Shown here one piece after another: positions 6,936-12,194 of a stretch of 12,194 nt of DNA. The DNA comes from JBFWIL01 sp050256015 (GTDB taxonomy: Bacteria > Bacteroidota > Bacteroidia > Bacteroidales > Prolixibacteraceae). The notes beneath the pieces are model-generated. The model searched no databases. It had not been told where the DNA came from and worked only from the letters and a program-made list of their open reading frames with translations. The position numbers and the translations under genes are program-made. How positions within the stretch are numbered: position 1 is the first letter of the stretch; every line of letters starts with the position of its first letter. Location of the stretch: NCBI GenBank assembly GCA_050256015.1, contig JBFWIL010000062.1:1-12194 (forward strand). Direction: 5' to 3'.

Positions 6936-9182
6936 ATGGAGGAAGGGATAAACAAATTACTAACCAAAGCCGATCAGCGCTTAATTGACGATTACTACAA
7001 TGACCTGGTCCGTTCTTTCGGTCAGCGGTTTTCCGACGAAAACCGGGAACTGATGCGGAAAGCTTTTGATTTTGCCCATAACGCCCATGCAGGGGTTAAG
7101 CGCAAATCAGGAGAACCCTATATTATTCACCCGCTGGCGGTAGCTATCATTGTTTCGGGAGAAATCGGGCTGGGTGTAACTTCCATCTTGGCGGCCATAC
7201 TGCACGATGTGGTTGAAGACACAGACTACACCCTGGAAGATATTGCCAACCTGTTCGGGAAAAAAGTAGCCCGGGTAGTTGACGGACTGACCAAACTTTC
7301 CGACGACATCACCGCCCAGCAGGATTCAAAACAGGCCACCAACTTCCGCAAAATGCTGATGACACTCTCGGACGATGTTCGGGTAATTCTGATCAAGCTG
7401 GCCGACCGTCTGCACAATATGCGTACGCTCGACAGCATGATCCCGTCCAAACAACTGAAAATTGCCGCCGAAACCCTGTATATCTTTGCTCCTCTGGCCC
7501 ACCGGCTGGGCTTGTATGCCATAAAAACCGAACTGGAGGATCTGAGCCTGAAATACCGGCAACCCGAAACCTACAGCCTGATTAAGTTCAGACTGCACAA
7601 CCAGAAAGAAAAACGCGACTACCTTGTAAATGAATTCATTCAACCCATTGAAAAGCAACTGCAAGAGGAACAGATTGATTTTGTTATTTCCGGCCGGCTG
7701 AAATCCATCTATTCCATCTGGGAAAAGATGCAAAACAAAGGGGTCTCTTTCGATGAAATCTACGACCTGCTGGCCATACGCATTGTTTTCAAGCCCAAGG
7801 ACAACATGTCTGAAAAGCGACAGTGTTTCGATATTCTTTCCCTGATCACCGATATTTACAAGCCCAAGCCCGACCGGATACGCGACTGGATCACCATCCC
7901 GAAAGCCAACGGGTATGAGGCCCTGCACGTTACAGTTATGGGTCCCCAGGGCAAATGGGTGGAAGTGCAGATTCGCACCGAGCGGATGGATGCCATCGCC
8001 GAACGGGGCTTTGCCGCCCATTACCGCTACAAAGGGGTGCAGGTCTCAGAATCGGAACTCGACAAATGGCTGGAAAAGATCCGGGAAACGCTCAGCAATC
8101 CCGAATCGGACGCCCTGGAATTTCTGGACGAGTTCAAAATGAATCTTTACTCCTCGGAAATCGTGGTCTTTACTCCCAAGGGAAAGATGGTGACCATACC
8201 CAAAGGATCCACGGTTATCGACTTTGCTTACGAAATTCACACCGACCTGGGCAACCAGTGTATCGGGGCCAAGATCAACCACCGCCTGGTATCGGTAAGC
8301 CATGTGCTGGCCAGCGGCGATCAGGTGGAAATTCTGACTTCCAAAACCCAGCGGCCCGACATCAACTGGCTCAAATTCATCATAACAGCCAAAGCCCGGA
8401 CCAAACTGAAGCAGGCCTTTAAACTGGATAAACGGAGGCACCTGGAAGACGGGCGGGAGATCATTGAAGACAAACTGCGTCAGCACCACATCAAACCTTC
8501 CTCCGACACGCTGAAAAAACTCACCACCTACTACAACCTGTCTAACAAAGACCAGCTGTATGCCCATGTGGGTATGGGCTTTATCGATCTGGAAGACCTG
8601 GAGCAGATCCTGAAAACGCGTCGTCCCAAAAAGCTGGCCAAATACTGGAAATTGTCCTTCGGACGAAAAAAAGACGATGAAGAGCTGGAACTAAAGCTGC
8701 CCGACAAGATCATTGACAAGAAAGACACGTTTATCCTGACCGAAAACCCCGAAGAATCGAACTATACCCTGGCCCAGTGCTGTCAGCCCATCCCCGGTGA
8801 CAATGTACTGGGATACATAGCTTCCAACAATCACGTGATTATCCACAAGCGAAACTGTCCCACAGCCAATAAACTCATGTCGCAGCAGGGCGACCGTATC
8901 ATTACCGCCGAATGGACCAAGTTTAAAAAACGTTCCTACCTGAGCCGGCTCAAACTTAGCGGATTCGACCGCATCGGCATTGTCAACGAAGTAACCACCA
9001 TCATTTCCAAACTAAGCAACATCAACATGCGCACCGTGATGTTCGACACCCACGACGGCATTTTCGAGGGCGACCTGTTCCTTTATATCCACAATGTGGA
9101 AGACCTGAACAACCTGATTGCGCGGCTCATCAAAATCAAAGGAATTGAGAATATTGAACGGATAGAAAAAATGGATGATTAA
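6936..9182 (+). CDS. Bifunctional (p)ppGpp synthetase/hydrolase, long RelA/SpoT homologue
   Basis: The enzyme makes (p)ppGpp from ATP and GTP or GDP and hydrolyses it, controlling the stringent response. The protein has 748 residues and the full domain order. The HD hydrolase domain (about 40-190) has GEPYIIHP with its His, the HDVVED core and DRLHNMRT, so all metal-ligand motifs are kept. The synthetase domain (about 230-375) has GRLKSIYSIWEKM, RIRDWITIPKANGYEALH and EVQIRTERMD. The basic RIRD motif resembles the RFKD of bifunctional Rel rather than the acidic motif of RelA-only enzymes. A TGS domain follows at about 405-470, then a zinc-finger/conserved-Cys region with QCCQP, a His and NCP (about 614-642), and a C-terminal ACT domain (about 665-740). 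An ATG at 6915 would add seven residues. The ATG at 6936 is preferred because AGGAAG precedes it by 9 nt and it fits the possible promoter. Both activities are inferred from motifs. Confidence 0.95.
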   Translation: MEEGINKLLTKADQRLIDDYYNDLVRSFGQRFSDENRELMRKAFDFAHNAHAGVKRKSGEPYIIHPLAVAIIVSGEIGLGVTSILAAILHDVVEDTDYTLEDIANLFGKKVARVVDGLTKLSDDITAQQDSKQATNFRKMLMTLSDDVRVILIKLADRLHNMRTLDSMIPSKQLKIAAETLYIFAPLAHRLGLYAIKTELEDLSLKYRQPETYSLIKFRLHNQKEKRDYLVNEFIQPIEKQLQEEQIDFVISGRLKSIYSIWEKMQNKGVSFDEIYDLLAIRIVFKPKDNMSEKRQCFDILSLITDIYKPKPDRIRDWITIPKANGYEALHVTVMGPQGKWVEVQIRTERMDAIAERGFAAHYRYKGVQVSESELDKWLEKIRETLSNPESDALEFLDEFKMNLYSSEIVVFTPKGKMVTIPKGSTVIDFAYEIHTDLGNQCIGAKINHRLVSVSHVLASGDQVEILTSKTQRPDINWLKFIITAKARTKLKQAFKLDKRRHLEDGREIIEDKLRQHHIKPSSDTLKKLTTYYNLSNKDQLYAHVGMGFIDLEDLEQILKTRRPKKLAKYWKLSFGRKKDDEELELKLPDKIIDKKDTFILTENPEESNYTLAQCCQPIPGDNVLGYIASNNHVIIHKRNCPTANKLMSQQGDRIITAEWTKFKKRSYLSRLKLSGFDRIGIVNEVTTIISKLSNINMRTVMFDTHDGIFEGDLFLYIHNVEDLNNLIARLIKIKGIENIERIEKMDD

Positions 9183-9217
9183 TTTTTATTTAGACTAAAC
9201 TGTATCAAAAAAATGTT

Positions 9218-9225
9218 TACTTTTG
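9218..9225 (+). promoter_or_regulatory. -7 promoter box upstream of the fur-like gene (TACTTTTG)
   Basis: Exact TAnnTTTG match in the A+T-rich gap after rel/spoT. The predicted start of transcription is near 9231, about 160 nt before the fur-like ATG and about 20 nt before a small ORF at 9251. No clear -33 element is found. The distance to fur implies a long leader. Confidence 0.5.
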
Positions 9226-9250
9226 GTAATTATTTTTAATCGGTTTAAAT

Positions 9251-9379
9251 ATGGAACAGGCATTTTGCGGAAAGCAATGCAAAGGAGGCACTACAAAAGG
9301 AGATGAAAAAAACGGATTGACAAAAGGTTACCAGGGGCATGCGAGTTCCATGAGAACCTACAGAAATAGAATGTGTTAA
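9251..9379 (+). CDS. Possible small ORF (42 aa) in the leader of the fur-like gene
   Basis: An ATG-started frame of 42 codons lies between the promoter box at 9218 and the fur-like gene, ending 13 nt before that gene's ATG. The product begins MEQAFCGKQCKGG, is basic, contains three Cys (residues 6, 10 and 42, the first two as CxxxC), and has no hydrophobic segment or signal peptide. It matches no family I recognise. It could be a real small protein, a translated leader that affects fur expression, or a chance frame. The favourable points are its position just after a promoter box and its close coupling to the next start codon. There is no homology evidence, so the call is weak. Confidence 0.3.
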   Translation: MEQAFCGKQCKGGTTKGDEKNGLTKGYQGHASSMRTYRNRMC

Positions 9380-9392
9380 TAATTTTTCCCGA

Positions 9393-9833
9393 ATGAATAA
9401 TCCGAAAACGAAAGAAACGGTGAAAAGTATGTTCACCGAATACCTGGAAGGACACGGACACAGGAAAACCCCCGAGCGGTTTGCCATTCTCGAAGAAATA
9501 TATTCCAGGGACGGACATTTCGACATCGAGTCGCTGTATATTTCGATGAAAAACAAAAATTACCGCGTAAGTCGGGCAACCCTTTACAACACCATTGATC
9601 TGCTGCTGGAATGCAAATTGGTGATCAAGCATCAGTTCGGAAAGAACATTGCCCAGTTTGAACGGGCCTACGCCACCCTGCAACACGATCATCTGATTGA
9701 TCTGGGCACAGGTAACGTTCAGGAATTTTACGATCCCCGGATCCTGGAGATCATTGAAGATGCCTGCCGAAAGAATCATTTCAGGTTGTCACACCATACC
9801 CTTTACATTTACGGGGAACGCATCGGTCAGTAA
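9393..9833 (+). CDS. Fur-family transcriptional regulator lacking the CxxC zinc site
   Basis: This 146-residue cytoplasmic regulator belongs to the ferric uptake regulator family. The N-terminal winged-helix domain contains HRKTPERFAILEEIY (about 23-37), GHFDIESLYISM (41-52) and the recognition helix YRVSRATLYNTIDLL (57-71). The C-terminal dimerisation part has Glu90, QHDHLID (97-103), EF (111-112) and SHHTLYIYG (133-141). Regulatory-metal ligands equivalent to Fur His33, Glu81, His88/His90 and Glu101 seem to be present. The normal structural-zinc motif HxHLxCxxCG is altered: Asp103 and Thr106 replace the two cysteines. The only cysteines, 74 and 125, do not form a pair. It may therefore sense a different metal or use a metal-poor fold. 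The gene lies between rel/spoT and purA, with a long leader and no nearby iron-transport gene. Target genes are unknown. Confidence 0.88.
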   Translation: MNNPKTKETVKSMFTEYLEGHGHRKTPERFAILEEIYSRDGHFDIESLYISMKNKNYRVSRATLYNTIDLLLECKLVIKHQFGKNIAQFERAYATLQHDHLIDLGTGNVQEFYDPRILEIIEDACRKNHFRLSHHTLYIYGERIGQ

Positions 9834-9911
9834 AAAATCCGCATCAGGATAAATTAGCAGGAAACCGTGCAATTCAATTTCTTTTATTACCCGTTACAAG
9901 AAAATAATTTG

Positions 9912-9919
9912 TAACTTTA
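9912..9919 (+). promoter_or_regulatory. Possible purA promoter -7 box (TAACTTTA)
   Basis: TAACTTTA matches TAnnTTTG at all but the final base and sits in an A+T-rich stretch after the fur-like gene. Transcription from it would start near 9924 and place the 9944-9987 hairpin in the purA leader. The -33 region is not clear, so this is tentative. Confidence 0.3.
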
Positions 9920-9943
9920 TCTGCCCAAATGAATAACGACCGT

Positions 9944-9987
9944 CACCGTGAAAATCAGGTTCTCGTCTGAGGTTGATTTTCGCGGTG
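9944..9987 (+). promoter_or_regulatory. Long hairpin in the purA leader
   Basis: CACCGTGAAAATCA (9944-9957) pairs with TGATTTTCGCGGTG (9974-9987) over 14 consecutive positions with a single G-U pair. The 16-nt loop can form a smaller inner stem, CTC-GTCT-GAG (9962-9971). The hairpin is not followed by a run of T, so it does not look like a simple terminator. It lies 57 nt before the purA start codon. It could be a leader structure controlling purA, a protein-binding inverted repeat in DNA, or a weak 3' end for the fur-like transcript. It matches no riboswitch class I can name. Confidence 0.55.
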
Positions 9988-10044
9988 TGCTGTGTTTATT
10001 TCTTTGGGGTAAAATTCAAGTTACAGCACACAAGAAAAACAGAT

Positions 10045-11322
10045 ATGAAGGTAGATGTTATCTTAGGTCTCCAGTGGGGAGATGAAGGGAAAGGGAAGAT
10101 TGTGGATGTTTTAACCCCGAAATACGATGCTATTTCCCGTTTTCAGGGAGGCCCCAATGCGGGACACACCCTGGAAATCGGAAAGGTCAAGCACGTTTTG
10201 CACAGCATTCCTTCAGGGATCTTTCATAAGAACAAGATCAATATAATCGGGAATGGCGTGGTACTCGATCCGGTCGTATTTCAAAAAGAAATTGAAAGCA
10301 TTCGAAAACGGGGCATCGATCTGCACAAAAATCTGTACATTTCCAAAAAAGCTCATCTGATCCTGCCCACGCACAAATTGCTGGATGCAGCTTCCGAATC
10401 GGCCAAGGGGGAAACCAAAATCGGATCCACACTGAAAGGCATTGGACCGACTTACCGTGACAAAATCGGCCGCGACGGATTGCGGGTGGGCGACCTGAAC
10501 GAAAACTTCAAGGAGAAATACGAAACCCGGGTCCGGGCCCACCGGGAAATGCTCGATAAATTTTACGGATTCGACTATCAGGAGACCCTGGCTCAGTGGG
10601 AAAAGGAATGGATGCAAAGCATCAGACTGCTGAAAACATTTACTCTGGTCGACAGTGAACATCAGGTCAACGAGCTGTTGTCCGCGAATAAGTCTGTTCT
10701 GGCCGAAGGCGCCCAGGGAACCCTGCTTGACATTGATTTCGGTTCCTATCCTTTTGTTACCTCCTCCAGCACGATCTGCGCCGGGGTATGCACAGGACTG
10801 GGCATTGCCCCGCAAAAGATCGGAAAAGTATTCGGGGTCTTCAAAGCATACTGCACCCGCGTCGGCATGGGTCCCTTCCCCACCGAACTGCACGACCAGA
10901 CCGGACAAAAGTTGCGCGATGCAGGTAACGAATACGGCTCCACCACCGGAAGACCGCGCCGCTGCGGCTGGCTTGACCTTGTAGCCCTGAAATACGCCAT
11001 CATGATTGACGGGGTTAGCGAGCTGTTTATGATGAAGGCCGACGTACTCGACGCCTTTGATAACGTTAAGGTCTGTGTAGCTTATGAAATAGACGGAAGG
11101 CAGACAGACAGGTTCCCCTTTGAACTGAATGAAAAAGTCAAACCGGTATATGTGGAACTCCCGGGCTGGAAAACCGACCTGACCGGCTTAACCCACGAAA
11201 ACGAATTCCCCGAAGAATTCAACAACTACCTGTCGTTTATCGAAAATGAAACCGGACTGCCCGTGACCATTGCCTCCGTAGGTCCCAACCGGGAACAAAC
11301 CATTGTCCGGGAGCAGGAATAA
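10045..11322 (+). CDS. purA: Adenylosuccinate synthetase
   Basis: The enzyme joins IMP and aspartate using GTP to form adenylosuccinate, the first committed step from IMP to AMP, in the cytoplasm. The protein has 425 residues, near the family norm. LQWGDEGKGK (9-18) holds the phosphate-binding loop with catalytic Asp13, and GGPNAGHT (35-42) holds catalytic His41. IGSTLKGIGPTYRDK and EGAQGTLLDIDFGSYPFVTSS form the IMP site. EYGSTTGRPRRCGWLD is the aspartate-binding loop, and the chain ends with SVGPNREQTI, the guanine-binding C-terminus. The open frame extends upstream to an ATG at 9973, but those 24 residues are hydrophobic, unlike the family and within the leader hairpin. The ATG at 10045, directly before MKVDVILGLQWGDEGKGK, is therefore chosen. 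A terminator follows. In E. coli this enzyme is inhibited by ppGpp, which makes its place near rel/spoT notable. Confidence 0.97.
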   Translation: MKVDVILGLQWGDEGKGKIVDVLTPKYDAISRFQGGPNAGHTLEIGKVKHVLHSIPSGIFHKNKINIIGNGVVLDPVVFQKEIESIRKRGIDLHKNLYISKKAHLILPTHKLLDAASESAKGETKIGSTLKGIGPTYRDKIGRDGLRVGDLNENFKEKYETRVRAHREMLDKFYGFDYQETLAQWEKEWMQSIRLLKTFTLVDSEHQVNELLSANKSVLAEGAQGTLLDIDFGSYPFVTSSSTICAGVCTGLGIAPQKIGKVFGVFKAYCTRVGMGPFPTELHDQTGQKLRDAGNEYGSTTGRPRRCGWLDLVALKYAIMIDGVSELFMMKADVLDAFDNVKVCVAYEIDGRQTDRFPFELNEKVKPVYVELPGWKTDLTGLTHENEFPEEFNNYLSFIENETGLPVTIASVGPNREQTIVREQE

Positions 11323-11341
11323 ACTTTTCATCATCATAGAC

Positions 11342-11381
11342 AAAAGGGCTGCAACGGGAACACCCGGAGCAGCCCTTTTTT
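11342..11381 (+). terminator. Rho-independent terminator after purA
   Basis: AAAAGGGCTGC (11342-11352) pairs with GCAGCCCTTTT (11369-11379). An inner CGGG/CCCG pairing (11355-11358 with 11363-11366) forms a second stem section, and the structure ends in six T residues (11376-11381). It starts about 20 nt after the purA stop codon. The A run on the other side may give some activity against transcription arriving from pepD. Confidence 0.88.
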
Positions 11382-11522
11382 ACTCACCCGCCGGCTAAGC
11401 TATCCGGATTATTGCTACCCTTGTTCAACTATACACTTTCTGAAAACAGGCTTTCGGCATAGGATCGTTATGTTATGCAGGCCTCGGGCAGCGGACACTT
11501 TCCGTACGTTCCGGTTCTGCTA

Positions 11523-12194
11523 TCATTTCCGGGGTATTTCTTTCAGCGTTTCCAATAAAAAGGTCCAGAATCGTCCCACCGATCCGATATGCACTTTTTC
11601 ATCCGGAGAATGGGGAAAACAAATCGTCGGACCGAATGAGATCATATCCCAGTGCGGATAACTGCCTCCCAACAGCCCGCATTCCAGTCCTGCATGAATG
11701 GCCTTTACCTCAGGCATTTTCCCGAACCTATCCTGGTAAACCCGCTGCATCACCCCCAGGATGACTGAGTCCATATCCGGTTTCCAGCCCGGGTAAACCC
11801 CGCTAAACCGGGTTTTCGCCCCGGCCAGGATGAACAGGGCCTCCAGCCTTTCTCCCAGAACCGTTTTGGCCGAATCCACCGAGCTGCGTATCAGGAAGGA
11901 CAGTTCCACAACAGCCTTCTCGGCATCAGAGTATACCACGGCCAGGTTGCTTGAGGTTTCCACCAGTCCGGACATACGGTCATCCATGCGGATCACTCCG
12001 TTCGGACAGGCCATGATGGCAGCGGTCAGGCGTTCCTGCACTTCTACATCCAGCATGGTATCCGGCAGATCGGCAGTGTTCAGGGAATATTTCATCCCGG
12101 GTTCAGTGGCAAACAGCTCGGCTCTGATCCGCTCGAATTCACGGTCCAGAACCTGTTTCAACTTCTCTGCCCGGGAAGCTTCCACAACCAGCAG
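11523..12194 (-). CDS. pepD: Aminoacyl-histidine dipeptidase PepD (Xaa-His dipeptidase, M20C), C-terminal part
   Basis: The last 223 residues are present; the frame remains open to the right edge, so the N-terminus lies outside. PepD is a cytosolic zinc metallopeptidase of family M20C that splits dipeptides such as Xaa-His. The fragment shows a lid/dimerisation region with SSNLAVVYSD (residues 84-93 of the visible part) and SGVYPGWKPD. It also has AIHAGLECGLLGG, the M20 motif around a metal-binding Glu, and SFGPTICFPHSPDEKVHIGSVGRFW, which carries the terminal metal-ligand His in GPxxxxPHSPDE. These match the E. coli PepD C-terminus closely in pattern, and the chain ends in LLETLKEIP as in that family. 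A GTG at 12183-12185 is in frame but is internal, since the residues before it continue normally. The gene converges on purA with the terminator at 11342-11381 between them. The promoter is not in view. Confidence 0.93.
   Translation of the reverse strand: MLVVEASRAEKLKQVLDREFERIRAELFATEPGMKYSLNTADLPDTMLDVEVQERLTAAIMACPNGVIRMDDRMSGLVETSSNLAVVYSDAEKAVVELSFLIRSSVDSAKTVLGERLEALFILAGAKTRFSGVYPGWKPDMDSVILGVMQRVYQDRFGKMPEVKAIHAGLECGLLGGSYPHWDMISFGPTICFPHSPDEKVHIGSVGRFWTFLLETLKEIPRK

Noticed and set aside
7326..8021. 231-codon open frame on the minus strand within rel/spoT
   Set aside because: It lies wholly antisense to a well-supported gene, has low-complexity Gln/Gly/Phe-rich composition typical of a reversed reading, and shows no domain signature.
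9183..9392. Terminator between rel/spoT and the fur-like gene
   Set aside because: The region is A/T-rich with poly-A and poly-T patches but no GC-rich stem followed by a T-tract could be found.
9291..9779. 162-codon minus-strand frame over the fur-like gene
   Set aside because: It overlaps a clear Fur-family gene and lacks its own promoter or family features.
9973..10044. 24-residue N-terminal extension of PurA from an upstream ATG
   Set aside because: It begins inside the leader hairpin and is hydrophobic and unlike PurA proteins, which begin directly before the QWGDEGKGK loop.
10213..10908. 231-codon open frame on the minus strand within purA
   Set aside because: Antisense to intact purA, no recognisable motif, and composition typical of a shadow frame.
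12183..12185. GTG as the start codon of the minus-strand dipeptidase
   Set aside because: The frame stays open to the window edge, and the visible protein is only the C-terminal part of a much longer PepD.

Overview
This window looks like an ordinary chromosomal segment from a member of the Bacteroidota, most likely order Bacteroidales. The evidence is the promoter type and the gene families. Several genes are preceded by the Bacteroidota -7 hexad-like box TAnnTTTG, three of them in the form TACCTTTGC. Strong Shine-Dalgarno sequences are mostly absent. The encoded proteins (TolC-type outer membrane protein, long bifunctional Rel/SpoT, PRiA4_ORF3 protein next to miaA, Fur-like gene next to purA, M20C dipeptidase PepD) are typical of that group. 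Coding DNA is moderately G+C rich and spacers are A+T rich. No tRNA, rRNA, CRISPR, insertion sequence or phage gene is visible.

Layout. Positions 1-1536 hold the end of an efflux locus: the last 56 codons of an RND pump followed 11 nt later by its TolC-type outer membrane channel. A convergent NfsA-like nitroreductase (minus strand, 1565-2314) comes next. A 390-nt divergent spacer then carries the nitroreductase promoter and the promoter of gapA (2705-3712), which ends in a perfect 21-bp-stem bidirectional terminator. After a 350-nt spacer with no clear gene comes a PRiA4_ORF3 family gene (4119-4643), whose stop codon lies in the loop of its own terminator. This is followed by miaA (4694-5596), a GT4-type glycosyltransferase (5629-6829), a bifunctional (p)ppGpp synthetase/hydrolase (6936-9182), a Fur-family regulator lacking the usual CxxC zinc site (9393-9833), and purA (10045-11322) with its own terminator. 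A minus-strand pepD runs off the right edge (11523-12194).

How the genes fit together. The genes are mostly housekeeping: glycolysis, tRNA modification, stringent response, purine synthesis and dipeptide use. Most have their own promoter rather than forming one operon. The Rel/SpoT-fur-purA neighbourhood brings a (p)ppGpp enzyme next to adenylosuccinate synthetase, an enzyme known in E. coli to be inhibited by ppGpp, although co-regulation here is inference.

I did not find a convincing new biological system. The best leads are small. They are a long hairpin in the purA leader, a 42-codon cysteine-containing ORF directly upstream of the fur-like gene, and a matched promoter-to-start architecture at miaA and the glycosyltransferase. 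In that architecture the apparent TTG start codons are really part of the promoter.
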